From NCBI GenBank assembly GCA_963789215.1, contig CAWBJY010000014.1, forward strand, positions 110,163 through 174,162: DNA of 64,000 nucleotides. Direction: 5' to 3'. The position numbers were made by a program, and so were the translations under genes. The stretch's first letter is position 1. The number at the start of each line of letters is the position of its first letter. This document shows positions 1 through 8,476 of this stretch, in pieces. The DNA is from Phormidesmis sp963789215 (GTDB lineage: Bacteria; Cyanobacteriota; Cyanobacteriia; Phormidesmidales; Phormidesmidaceae). Under the pieces are notes generated by a model that saw only the letters and a program-made list of their open reading frames with translations, was not told the DNA's origin and did not search any database.

Positions 1-326
1 ACTAGCCAGCAGATGGCCCGATAGTCGCGGCTAACCACCTCATCAACTTCATCTGACGCCTCAAACAGCCGCCGCATCTGCTCTCGCACAGCATCCGAGA
101 CAGGATTCTCTAGCGCCTGTAGCTGACGCTCTAGCCGCGCGAAAACGTCCGCTGAGCTAGTCGCAAAGTTCAGCTTCCCCTGATTGAATAACAGTCGCCA
201 CTCTGCCGCCTGCGCCGATAGCGTCAGACAGCCACTCACCTGACGGCTAATGAGCTGTGCCAACAGGCTGAGCGGGTGCAGTTTGTGTGAGGTACTGTAA
301 CTCGTACTGGAACGGCTGTTTATCAT
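1..326 (-). CDS. PatA/PATAN-type response regulator, N-terminal part (cut by window edge)
   Basis: The reading frame is open from an ATG at 326 down to base 1 and gives 108 residues with no stop; the rest lies outside the window. Residues about 14-60 have the DUF4388/PATAN pattern seen at the N terminus of cyanobacterial PatA-like regulators: LHPLSLLAQLISRQ, then SGCLTL, a Trp-Arg-Leu strand and FNQGKLNFA. Known relatives place this domain in front of a CheY-like receiver and act in phototaxis or pattern-formation signalling. The receiver cannot be seen here, so the name rests on the N-terminal domain only. The 409-bp spacer upstream would hold its promoter. Confidence 0.6.
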   Translation of the reverse strand, partial: MINSRSSTSYSTSHKLHPLSLLAQLISRQVSGCLTLSAQAAEWRLLFNQGKLNFATSSADVFARLERQLQALENPVSDAVREQMRRLFEASDEVDEVVSRDYRAICWL

Positions 327-735
327 CTATCTGCGCCAAGCTTTAAAAAATGTACATTTGGCAGGGTTCAAAGTCTAAATGCCCGCAGGCGGTATTGATT
401 GGACATCTCGACTTCGAATTATACGGCTTAATCCTGATCCAGCTTACTGAATAAAGCTCAATAAAAGATAGCGCAATCAATCCGGCTATAAAATAGCGGC
501 TCCCGGCGCGACGCTAATCAAGACTTATTCAAGATGGACTTTTGAAATGGACTAAGGTCTAATAGCTGGCAAACCTAAGGATTTATCAAGATATTTAGAT
601 ATGACTCCGAATTAGACTGCCCAATTCGTAACCAATCTAGTCTCTTCTGGGTAGTTTCATCACACTTTTTTCTTATTTCCAGCATAAACGCGTAGAGACA
701 ATTAAATTAACCCCTGCCGCGAGTACCCACAAATT
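327..735. other. Spacer of 409 bp without a gene
   Basis: AT-rich stretch between the start of the PatA-type gene and the end of the DUF389 gene, both on the minus strand. It presumably carries the promoter of the PatA-type gene. I see no convincing ORF, hairpin with a T-run, or repeat. Confidence 0.5.
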
Positions 736-1506
736 TCACGCTTGCAGGTGCCTTCCAGGACGATTTTTATCAGCAGCCGATGGCACGGTATTCGTAACCT
801 CACGAACTCCGCTCAAGGGGCGTCTAGCGCGCCGAAAGGGAGAATAGCCAGCAATGAAAAAGGCCACCATGCAAGAGCGTGTAATACCCAGCAGATTAGT
901 TAAATACAGCAAAGAAGCGCCCAAGCTGAGCGACAGATCGAGCTGAGCAATCCCTAGCCCGACCACGCAAAGCGGCGGCATCAGAGCAACTGCGATCGCA
1001 GTCCCTGCCAGGGTACTCGACAGCTTCGGCTGCACCTTGGCATAACCACTGATCCCGCCCGCAGTAATAGCAATGCCTAAATCCAGCAGCGTAGGCGAAG
1101 AGCGAGCAAACACCTCACTGCCATAAGCCAAAAACCCAGAGCCTGCGCCAATAAACGCCGACAGAGCCACGGCCAAACCAGTGCCAACCGCTAGCGACTT
1201 AGCGCCTGCGCGAACCAAATTTAGATCGCCCTCTAAAACGCCAAACGCCATAGAGCGAATGGGCAGCATCAAAGGCGCCACTAGCATCGCACCAATAATC
1301 ACCGCCGCACTGTTAGCAAGCAACCCCAGCGTTGCAATCAGACAAGCGCCCACAATCAGCACCACATAGTCGTAGTCCAGCTCAGCTTCTTCTAGCAGGC
1401 TGTCCTGCATATGATTATGAGCCTGCGGCGACACGCGCCGACCGACAAAATACTTTCGCCCCCAGTCATCTAGCTGCTCCCTCCACTCGTTCAGTTGCGC
1501 CCTCAC
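736..1506 (-). CDS. DUF389 family membrane protein, shortened C terminus
   Basis: Integral membrane protein of the DUF389 (TIGR00341-like) family, whose biochemical role is not established. A soluble N-terminal stretch is followed by about five hydrophobic segments, with the family's signature around VIIGAMLVAPLMLPI and a later ALMPPLCVVG. I place the start at the GTG at 1506 because GAGGAG lies 7 bases upstream; the frame stays open to an ATG at 1569, but the extra residues look non-coding. After the TNLLGIT segment and a final membrane helix the protein ends in about 35 unrelated basic residues, where relatives usually continue for another 70-200 residues. A C-terminal truncation or an old frameshift is likely. 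Confidence 0.75.
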   Translation of the reverse strand: MRAQLNEWREQLDDWGRKYFVGRRVSPQAHNHMQDSLLEEAELDYDYVVLIVGACLIATLGLLANSAAVIIGAMLVAPLMLPIRSMAFGVLEGDLNLVRAGAKSLAVGTGLAVALSAFIGAGSGFLAYGSEVFARSSPTLLDLGIAITAGGISGYAKVQPKLSSTLAGTAIAVALMPPLCVVGLGIAQLDLSLSLGASLLYLTNLLGITRSCMVAFFIAGYSPFRRARRPLSGVREVTNTVPSAADKNRPGRHLQA

Positions 1507-1646
1507 TGCCGTACTCCTCAAATTTAAGGTCAAGATATATAAAAATAATTTGTTTCTAAAGATACACAAGTTCTATAGGTCCGGTCAGTATGTTTATACC
1601 TGTGCAGGAGCCTCCCCCTGCCGATGTCCTATACCTAGGTAAAAAT

Positions 1647-2000
1647 ATGGGTTTTTTCAGCAGAATCTTCGGCAAAGACAAGCCAAAAGAAGCATCCAGT
1701 AAAATTAAGCGCGGCGTAGCCAGCGCCGGCCAAAAAGCCGCAGAAAAAGACGTACCCGACTTCAAAGTAGGTCTAAACGGCGAATTTGACCAAAGCGGTT
1801 TGGCTAAGCGAGTTGCACTAGCCTTTGACGAAGACAACGAGCTAGATGATGTTGATGGTCTCTACGTTGCCCAGACATCAGCAACCGTTGTGCTCAAAGG
1901 GACAGTGCCCAGCCAGGACATCTTGAACAAAATGGTTAAAGTGGCCAAAGGCGTAGACGGAACCGATGCCGTTGATACGAGCCAGGTCAAAGTTGGTTAA
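1647..2000 (+). CDS. BON domain protein
   Basis: Small soluble protein of about 117 residues. The N terminus is basic and amphipathic (MGFFSRIFGKDKPKE). The C-terminal two thirds match a BON domain: KRVALAFDEDNELD, then the strand ATVVLKGTVPSQ, a helix, and a final GVDGTDAVDTSQVKV. BON domains are thought to bind phospholipid or other ligands; no enzyme activity is implied. There is no signal peptide, so it is probably cytoplasmic. The ATG at 1647 is chosen over an in-frame ATG at 1590 because the extra 19 residues lack family similarity. A strong terminator follows directly. Confidence 0.75.
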   Translation: MGFFSRIFGKDKPKEASSKIKRGVASAGQKAAEKDVPDFKVGLNGEFDQSGLAKRVALAFDEDNELDDVDGLYVAQTSATVVLKGTVPSQDILNKMVKVAKGVDGTDAVDTSQVKVG

Positions 2001-2026
2001 GCTTTCGAGCTAAACTAGAATCTTAG

Positions 2027-2053
2027 AAAAGGGAGCATTTTTGCTCCCTTTTT
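2027..2053 (+). terminator. Rho-independent terminator after the BON gene
   Basis: Stem AAAAGGGAGCA pairing with TGCTCCCTTTT around a four-base T loop, followed by Ts. It lies 27 bp after the BON stop and shows that the earliest in-frame start of the next gene (2041) would sit inside the hairpin, so dapB starts later. Confidence 0.85.
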
Positions 2054-2085
2054 GCGTTTTATCTATATGTTTGACGACTAAAACC

Positions 2086-2934
2086 ATGACCGAACAAACT
2101 TCACCTTCTACTCAAATTCCTGTCGTTGTTAACGGTGCACTTGGCAAAATGGGCCGAGCGATCGTTAAGGCCGTTGCAGCAGCAGACGATATGAAGCTAG
2201 TGGGCGCGATCGATCGCAACCCTGAGTTCATTGGCGAAGACATCGGTGAAGTAATTGGCGTTGGCCCCTTAGAAGTGCCGGTACTCAACGAGCTAGAAGC
2301 CATTTTGGTAACGGCTCAAAACGAGGCCCCACAAGGGGGAAGCGCGGTCATGGTAGATGTTACCCATCCGAGTGGGGTGTATAAATCTGTGCGAGCAGCT
2401 TTAGCCTACGGAGTGCGTCCGGTAGTAGGCACAACGGGCATGAGCGACAAGCAAATCAAAGATTTGGCCGAGTTTGCCGATAAAGCCAGTACGGGCTGTT
2501 TGCTTATTCCCAACTTCTCGATTGGCATGGTGTTGCTACAGCAGGCAGCGCTCCAGGCATCTGCCTACTTCGACCATGTAGAAATTATTGAGCTGCACCA
2601 CAACCAAAAAGCCGATGCGCCCAGCGGGACAGCGGTTAAAACCGCCCAAATGCTCGGGGAGATGAACAAAACTTTTAACGCCCCCGAGGTAGAAGAGACT
2701 GAAAAGATGGCGGGTGCTAGAGGAAGCCAAACCGAAGAAGGCGTGAGGATCCATAGCGTTCGCCTGCCCGGTTTAATTGCGCATCAAGAAGTGATTTTTG
2801 GAGCCGCCGGTCAGTCTTATACGCTGCGCCACGATACTAGCGATCGCATTTGCTACATGCCAGGCGTCTTGCTCTCTATCCGCCGGGTACTGCCGCTGAA
2901 GTCGCTAGTCTATGGGTTGGATAAAATTTTGTAG
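2086..2934 (+). CDS. dapB: 4-hydroxy-tetrahydrodipicolinate reductase
   Basis: Reduces 4-hydroxy-tetrahydrodipicolinate with NAD(P)H in the diaminopimelate/lysine pathway, in the cytoplasm. The 282-residue protein has the dinucleotide-binding loop GALGKMG near residue 16, the conserved GVRPVVGTTG, and the catalytic/substrate stretch ELHHNQKADAPSGTA around residues 167-181. Length and motif order are normal for the family. The ATG at 2086 is preferred because the upstream in-frame start lies in the preceding terminator. It appears to be transcribed alone; the only terminator-like hairpin downstream points the other way. Confidence 0.95.
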   Translation: MTEQTSPSTQIPVVVNGALGKMGRAIVKAVAAADDMKLVGAIDRNPEFIGEDIGEVIGVGPLEVPVLNELEAILVTAQNEAPQGGSAVMVDVTHPSGVYKSVRAALAYGVRPVVGTTGMSDKQIKDLAEFADKASTGCLLIPNFSIGMVLLQQAALQASAYFDHVEIIELHHNQKADAPSGTAVKTAQMLGEMNKTFNAPEVEETEKMAGARGSQTEEGVRIHSVRLPGLIAHQEVIFGAAGQSYTLRHDTSDRICYMPGVLLSIRRVLPLKSLVYGLDKIL

Positions 2935-2975
2935 GCAAAATTCTGTAGGCCAAGCGATAACCGCTGCATGCCTTT

Positions 2976-3018
2976 AAAATAAAAAATGCCCGGTCCCTTT
3001 AAGCCCCCAGGACCGGGC
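2976..3018 (-). terminator. Minus-strand terminator
   Basis: Nine-base perfect inverted repeat GCCCGGTCC/GGACCGGGC (2988-2996 with 3010-3018). Read on the minus strand it is followed by ATTTTTTATTTT, the arrangement of an intrinsic terminator. It would end transcripts of the pentapeptide-repeat gene, although about 320 bp beyond its stop. The rest of the 2935-3336 spacer shows no gene. Confidence 0.7.
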
Positions 3019-3336
3019 TGCTCACCTGTAAGGGCGCTATGCACAATCTAATCAAACCCCCAAAATGCCCCTTGGGAAAGCTGAGCAGGTTGTACGCGCT
3101 TTACAGAAGTGAACTCATTTTTACCTAGGGCGAATCTAATCGCCTCAAAGGAAATACGGAACCTCTAACGGTAGAAAGTGGAGTTTCTTAGTAATGTCTA
3201 GTGTTTGTACGGTGTTCGTTTTGAACAGGGCAAGAAGCTAAGACACGGTGGGCGCTGAGAGGAGTGGTTAAACAGCGGCTGAAGCTGTTGACCAACGGCT
3301 GAAGTCGTTAAACGACCGCTAAAGTAAACCAGCGAA

Positions 3337-5592
3337 TTAAAAGTAAAGCAGCAGATTGAGTCCTGGAATAGTGCGAGATAATGTCCATAGCAGCAGCACA
3401 ACGTACAGGGTGCCGAGTACCCATTGATACCAAACCAGGGTGCTGATAATACCCGGAACAGCCTGATCGCGCAGTCGGGTGTCGTTAAAGCCAAATTTGA
3501 ACCAGTTGTTGATGCTGAAGTCAAAGTAGTTGAGCCAGTTCCACTGCTTATCTATAGGTAGCGGCGAGTAGCGCTCTCGGTAAAACGGAAACTTGGGCAT
3601 CAGCGGCAGCCGGGCAATCAGGAGCTGGAGTTTGCGCAGCGCTCCATTTTGAACAAAGTAGCTGCGATCCATCAGATCGTGATAGCGTCCCTGCTGGTAA
3701 AGGCGACAGAGTAAGCCAGCAGGCAGCGGGAGAACAATCAGGGCGATCGCCCCTAAAGTTCGACCCGGATGAACACCGCTGCGGCTCACAATACCAATCG
3801 CCAATATCAGCAGTGCGCCGCTAGCGGCCAGCATAGTCAGCCGCTCCTTAGGCGTTGGCATAATCGGCGTCGGCACCCGCCTGCGATAGCGATCGACCAG
3901 CCAAAAAATAAGTGCAAACACCGTAGTGGCAATGAGTCCAACGCTAAAGGTAAGGGCTACATTGGTGCCATATTGGCTGAGCAGCAAAAGGCTAGCTAAC
4001 AAAGCCCAGTGGGTCAGCCGCATCAGCCGGTTAGTCAGATTAGTCGGCTTAGCAGTAATGCGATCGCGCACTTTCAAATAGGTCGCTAGATCTATTTCAC
4101 TCAAGCTCAAAAAGTCTGAGCGGCTAACAAAAGGCTGCGACTGCGCTCTGCGGTATACAGCGGCGGCCTGCTCGGCGCTCAGCCCTAACTTCATCAGCTG
4201 CTGAGGCTCAGCTTGATTAAGACTCAGACCCGCAAACTGCCGCCATAGCTGACCTAGCCGCAGCCGTTCGGCAGTGTACTCCACCTGATTCGCATCGCCA
4301 ACTTGCTCTAGCAGACGAAAATTTCGCACGAGATTTCGCATCACGGCTTCGTTATTAGCCAGGGTAGGCACCGAGAAAATTCGACCGATATAGCCTGGAC
4401 TGCCCAAAATGCGAGCCTCTCCCGGATCGAAATCAAGATCGGCCACGTTGATACGAGTCTCTGCAGAAAACCGCGCGTCGCCTAAATCTAGCTGAGTGCT
4501 AATTTGTGCCCCTCGCAGGCTAATAGCCGACTGAAACTGCGCCTGACGAAAGTTAGCAGACGCCTCAAACTGCGCCTCCGTTAAAAAAAGCGATTTATCG
4601 AAGCGGCTTTTTTGAAAGTTAGCGGCTCCGTGAAACACAGCTTGGTCAAAATCGGCATTGGCCAGCCAGTGCGATCGCCCAAACCCAGCAGTTTGCTTAA
4701 AGTCGGCCTGAGCAAAGCTAGGGCTTTGATAAAAGGTACTGCCCTGCCAGGTAGCCAATCCACTAAAGCTAGCCTGATTAAATTGAGCGCGCTCGGCAAA
4801 AATAGCGTCTCTAAACCGGCTTTCTTGCTGAAACTGCCCCTGGCTAAAATTCACGCTGCGAGCAAACCTTGCGCCTCGCCAGTCTACAGGCTGCGTAAAA
4901 ATGACCTGCTCGGCCTCAAGACGATCTAGAAAATACAGCGAGGCGCCTTTAACAGCGCCGCTAAAGCAGGTTTGGTTAAGCATCAAAGGGCCTTGGAAAA
5001 CGAGCGTATCCGCTTGCGCCGTCTGCGGCTGAATCAAAAAGTAGCGGGCTAACGCGGTCTGCGAGCGGCTTGAAGCACTAGAGAGCGATCGCACCCCTAG
5101 CGAATCAACCGTATCTCTAGCGGCGAGCGGCTGAAACTTTTGTTTGAAAGACTCTAAAGCCGATAGCGGAGCACCTCCATATGCCGGAACCCGCAGCCCC
5201 AAACGGGCGAGATTAAAGTCTCCTTGCAGCAGCGCGCCGCTCAAGTTTAGGCCCAGTGGCTGGGGGCCATTTAAAGCCTGCTGTAGCCTTTGATAAAACT
5301 GCTCTGCAAAATCCGGATCGCGGCCTTCCGTTCCCAACCGCAGATCGATAGTGACACCCGTTAGATCAATGACTAAAGCGCCGCTTTGTCGTACCGGACG
5401 AGTTAATCTGCGGTTCAGCTCATTTAAGCTCAGCGCAGGCCGTTCAATCGCCGCTTGGTACGCCACAGAAGCTGGCAGATCTACGCCCAGCGCAGTCAAA
5501 TTAGCTCCGCCCAAAAAGGTCAATAACAGCAGACCCACCGCCAAAGCCAGTGCGGCCAAGGCTTGACTTAATCGGCTGCGGTGAGTGCTCAT
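3337..5592 (-). CDS. Large pentapeptide-repeat membrane protein with HhH-like segment
   Basis: 751 residues, function unknown. It has an N-terminal hydrophobic segment (about 10-33, signal anchor or signal peptide). A long run of F/L-every-fifth-residue pentapeptides covers roughly residues 205-375 (for example ANFQKSRFDKSLF), the pattern that builds a right-handed quadrilateral beta-helix. Near residues 455-510 comes a helix-hairpin-helix-like stretch (SLNQAEPQQLMKLGLSAEQA). The C-terminal 230 residues hold four or five hydrophobic segments. The start overlaps the longest possible mutL frame by 12 bp, which argues for a later mutL start. Combining a pentapeptide helix, an HhH-like element and a membrane domain in one chain is unusual; I do not recognise a named family for the whole protein. 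Confidence 0.75.
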   Translation of the reverse strand: MSTHRSRLSQALAALALAVGLLLLTFLGGANLTALGVDLPASVAYQAAIERPALSLNELNRRLTRPVRQSGALVIDLTGVTIDLRLGTEGRDPDFAEQFYQRLQQALNGPQPLGLNLSGALLQGDFNLARLGLRVPAYGGAPLSALESFKQKFQPLAARDTVDSLGVRSLSSASSRSQTALARYFLIQPQTAQADTLVFQGPLMLNQTCFSGAVKGASLYFLDRLEAEQVIFTQPVDWRGARFARSVNFSQGQFQQESRFRDAIFAERAQFNQASFSGLATWQGSTFYQSPSFAQADFKQTAGFGRSHWLANADFDQAVFHGAANFQKSRFDKSLFLTEAQFEASANFRQAQFQSAISLRGAQISTQLDLGDARFSAETRINVADLDFDPGEARILGSPGYIGRIFSVPTLANNEAVMRNLVRNFRLLEQVGDANQVEYTAERLRLGQLWRQFAGLSLNQAEPQQLMKLGLSAEQAAAVYRRAQSQPFVSRSDFLSLSEIDLATYLKVRDRITAKPTNLTNRLMRLTHWALLASLLLLSQYGTNVALTFSVGLIATTVFALIFWLVDRYRRRVPTPIMPTPKERLTMLAASGALLILAIGIVSRSGVHPGRTLGAIALIVLPLPAGLLCRLYQQGRYHDLMDRSYFVQNGALRKLQLLIARLPLMPKFPFYRERYSPLPIDKQWNWLNYFDFSINNWFKFGFNDTRLRDQAVPGIISTLVWYQWVLGTLYVVLLLWTLSRTIPGLNLLLYF

Positions 5593-5655
5593 GAATTATC
5601 AGAAATAGGATTCGCTGGCTCGATGCGTAGCCTACCCCATGTTCGGCTCTGCCGT

Positions 5656-5710
5656 CCTAAACTAGATCGCCCTAAACTAGATCGCCCTAAACTAGATCGC
5701 CCTAAACTAG
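5656..5710. repeat. 15-bp tandem repeat, 3.7 copies, in the mutL/pentapeptide divergent spacer
   Basis: The unit CCTAAACTAGATCGC occurs three times in full (5656-5670, 5671-5685, 5686-5700) and once partly (5701-5710). If the longest mutL frame were used it would encode PKLDR repeats, but no MutL carries such an N-terminal tail. It is better read as non-coding DNA between two divergent starts, where it overlaps the promoter region. Confidence 0.9.
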
Positions 5711-5715
5711 TAGGT

Positions 5716-7518
5716 ATGGATACAAGTATAGATAAAGGCGATCGCGGCGCCCTAAGTCGCACCGTAGAAAATACTGCGCCAGATGAGCTCAAAGCCTCGG
5801 CAGAAAACTTGGCTGGGCACATCAGTCAGATTCAGCCGCTCGATAAAGAAATTGTCCACCTGATGGCAGCAGGCGAGGTAATTGACTCACTAGCGGCGGT
5901 GGTTCGAGAGCTAGTTGAAAATGCGCTAGATGCCAAAGCAACCCGCATTAGCGTTAGCCTGTGGCCAGAGCGCTGGCAGGTGCGCGTTGCGGACAACGGC
6001 AACGGCATGACCCTGAGCGATTTAAATCAGGCGGCGATCGCCCATGCCACCAGCAAAATCTCTACTCGGCCCGACCTGCTAAATATTCGCAGCCTGGGTT
6101 TTCGAGGTGAGGCGCTGCACAGTATCGCTCAGCTAGCCGAGCTAGAAATCTGTAGCCGCTCGGGAACAGCGCCCGGACACCGACTAACTTACTCCACCAA
6201 CGGTGAGCCGCAGACAATTTCCGAGATGGCGATCGCACCGGGCAGTATCGTCACAGCGACAAATCTGTTTAGTAGCTGGCCCGCTCGCCGCCAAGCCCCT
6301 TCAGCCGAACAGCAAATTAAAGCAGTCGCTCAGTTTCTCCAGAAAATTGCGCTTTGCCACCCTCAAGTCACCTGGCAGATAGAAAAAGACAGCACGCCCT
6401 GGCTCTCGCTGTGGCCAGGAGAAACAGCCAAAACGCTGCTGCCTCAAATTCTTCGCAATACGCACGAAACCGACTTCAAAGAGATCTCTACAGAGGGGCT
6501 TTACTTAGCAGTTGGCCTACCCGACCGCTGCCATCGCCGCCGCCCAGACTGGATTCGAATCGCCATTAACGGTCGGCCCGTAGAAGTAAGCGCTTTATTC
6601 CAAACGCTGATCCAGAGCTTTCGAAGAACCTTACCGCGCGATCGCTATCCGGTTTGTTTTTTGCACTTAACGCTGCCGCCCAACCAGCTCGACTGGAACC
6701 GCCACCCCGCCAAGTCCGAGATATACATACAACAAATCGATAAATTGCGCGATCGCGTCTCTGCATCCGTAGCCCAACTGCTGCAAATAGACGACATCAG
6801 AGAAACCGCTCAAACTCACCGCGCTAGCGAACTCATAAAGGCCGCAGAATTTCGAGCCGCAGAACAAACGGGTGAATATAGCCCCTCTCGTCAAATTCAG
6901 TCAGATTCTGTTGTTTCACCATCTGTTGTCTCACCGACGGTCAACCTCTCCGATCCGCTCCCAGATAGCGCTACACCAGGCGCTTTAAAGGCGATTGCTC
7001 AGGTTCACAATACCTACATTCTCGCAGAGCACGAAGGCGGCCTATGCCTGATAGAACAACATATTGCCCACGAGCGCGTGCTGTACGAGCAGCTTCAGCA
7101 GCGATGGGAAATGGTAAACGTAGAGCCGCCAATCGTATTAGATAGCTTAAGCGAGCAGCAGGTAGAAAGATTAGCTGAAGTAGGCTGTGCGATCGCGCCT
7201 TTTGGCGACGACCTTTGGGCAGTGCGATCGCTGCCAGAACCGCTAAAAGACAGTTCAGAACGAACAGAGGCGCTGCGCGAACTCAGCTTAGGCGCAAATT
7301 TAGCGGCGGCGCTAGTAGCTACGGCCTGCCGGACAGCCATTCGCAACGGCACCCCGCTCTCCCCAGCCGAGATGCAAACATTAGTAACCCGCTGGCAGCG
7401 AACTCAAAGCCCTAGAACTTGCCCGCACGGTCGTCCCATTTGTCTTACGCTCAGCGAAACCAGCCTCGCCAAATACTTCCGTCGGAGCTGGGTAATAGGC
7501 AAAAGTCACGGTATCTGA
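5716..7518 (+). CDS. mutL: DNA mismatch repair protein MutL
   Basis: GHKL-ATPase partner of MutS in mismatch repair. About 600 residues from the ATG at 5716. The ATPase motifs are ELVENALDA (about residue 78), DNGNGM and FRGEALHSIAQL; the C-terminal half carries EQHIAHERVLYE (the endonuclease-type motif, with E for the usual first D), ACRTAIRNG and CPHGRPI. These C-terminal motifs mark it as the nicking type of MutL found outside the enterobacteria. The frame is open upstream to 5581, but that extension is made of the 15-bp tandem repeat and overlaps the neighbouring start, so I leave it out. A variable linker (about 395-425) separates the two halves, as usual. Confidence 0.92.
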   Translation: MDTSIDKGDRGALSRTVENTAPDELKASAENLAGHISQIQPLDKEIVHLMAAGEVIDSLAAVVRELVENALDAKATRISVSLWPERWQVRVADNGNGMTLSDLNQAAIAHATSKISTRPDLLNIRSLGFRGEALHSIAQLAELEICSRSGTAPGHRLTYSTNGEPQTISEMAIAPGSIVTATNLFSSWPARRQAPSAEQQIKAVAQFLQKIALCHPQVTWQIEKDSTPWLSLWPGETAKTLLPQILRNTHETDFKEISTEGLYLAVGLPDRCHRRRPDWIRIAINGRPVEVSALFQTLIQSFRRTLPRDRYPVCFLHLTLPPNQLDWNRHPAKSEIYIQQIDKLRDRVSASVAQLLQIDDIRETAQTHRASELIKAAEFRAAEQTGEYSPSRQIQSDSVVSPSVVSPTVNLSDPLPDSATPGALKAIAQVHNTYILAEHEGGLCLIEQHIAHERVLYEQLQQRWEMVNVEPPIVLDSLSEQQVERLAEVGCAIAPFGDDLWAVRSLPEPLKDSSERTEALRELSLGANLAAALVATACRTAIRNGTPLSPAEMQTLVTRWQRTQSPRTCPHGRPICLTLSETSLAKYFRRSWVIGKSHGI

Positions 7519-7859
7519 CAGCTTTTCTGATAGCTTCAGATTATATTGTTGCTCTTTTTAGAAAATATCTGTTGCAAACATGTGACAATCCGGTAAAAAA
7601 CTGGGTAGTGGCCAGGCCAGCTCTCAATTGCATTACGCTTGTACTACCTGCCACTCGGTAGGTACAGGTCTACTAAAACTCTCCTCTTCACATTTATTAA
7701 CAGAACATTACGATTAAACGCGACTCTATCTTTAGTCGGAGTGTATACGCTGATAAGTCAAGTAGGCTTTTATCAAATAAAGTCAAAGCAATGCCAAAAG
7801 CACAATGCTTGACTTGAATCCCGAGGCCATACGTTTGTTTGGCACATTTATAAATCCCC
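7519..7859. other. Spacer of 341 bp with an imperfect hairpin
   Basis: Contains an imperfect inverted repeat at 7640-7666 (TGTACTACC ... GGTAGGTACA) without a T-run, and presumably the promoter of the receiver gene. No gene is seen. Confidence 0.4.
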
Positions 7860-8276
7860 ATGATTATTAGTAAAAAAGCAGAGGCCAGTCAAACCCCAAA
7901 AATCTTGGCAGTTGATGATACACCCGACAATCTTTTCATGCTCGGCGCGATTTTGGACGAAGAGCACTACCACCTCACCTGTGTAGAGAGCGGCAAGGAG
8001 GCGTTGGCAGAATTAGAAAATAATCGCCCAGATCTAATCTTGTTAGATGTGATGATGCCAGAAATGGACGGCTACGAGGTAGTTTCTTACATTCGTAGAG
8101 AGCTAGCGATCGCCGATATTCCGATTCTCTTACTCACCGCGAACCACGAGCTAGATAGACAAAAAGAGCTAGAAGCCGAGACTAGTGGCCTGCTGCAAAA
8201 GCCATACGATATTACAGAGCTAGTCGACCGCGTTCAAAATATACTGACGCTCAATGCTAATGCTCAATTAAATTAA
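7860..8276 (+). CDS. Single-domain response regulator (CheY-like receiver)
   Basis: 138 residues that are essentially one receiver domain. The acidic pocket is AVDD (Asp19, Asp20), the phospho-acceptor is Asp63 in LLDVMMPEMDGYEV, the switch Thr is in LLLTAN and the conserved Lys is in LLQKPYD. No output domain follows, so it acts by protein contact or as a phospho-relay. No histidine kinase is next to it, so its partner is not known from context. Confidence 0.9.
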   Translation: MIISKKAEASQTPKILAVDDTPDNLFMLGAILDEEHYHLTCVESGKEALAELENNRPDLILLDVMMPEMDGYEVVSYIRRELAIADIPILLLTANHELDRQKELEAETSGLLQKPYDITELVDRVQNILTLNANAQLN

Positions 8277-8299
8277 TAAAAGAGTGGACTAATTAAAAA

Positions 8300-8370
8300 G
8301 CGGGTAACGCGATTCGAACGCGCGACATTTTGCTTGGGAAGCAAACGCTCTACCACTGAGCTATACCCGC
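8300..8370 (-). tRNA. tRNA-Gly (anticodon CCC)
   Basis: 71-nt cloverleaf read by eye on the minus strand: acceptor GCGGGTA pairing with TACCCGC, D arm GCTC-AGTGGTA-GAGC, anticodon stem TTTGC/GCAAA around the loop TTCCCAA, and T arm GCGCG-TTCGAAT-CGCGT. The anticodon CCC reads GGG (Gly). The 3' CCA is not encoded. Confidence 0.95.
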
Positions 8371-8476
8371 AATTGAGGTCTTATTATGACGGTTACCGAT
8401 CAGCCTGTCTATAGGCGAGCATAAACCTTAACCAAATTCTATTGCCAAAATTCTACGGCAGATAAGAGCTCAACCA

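Noticed and set aside
3198..3524. 108-residue minus-strand frame overlapping the end of the pentapeptide-repeat gene
   Set aside because: Out of frame with a gene that has clear domain structure; Cys-rich chance translation.
5581..5715. N-terminal extension of MutL with PKLDR repeats
   Set aside because: It is the translation of a 15-bp DNA tandem repeat, overlaps the divergent start, and no MutL has such an extension.
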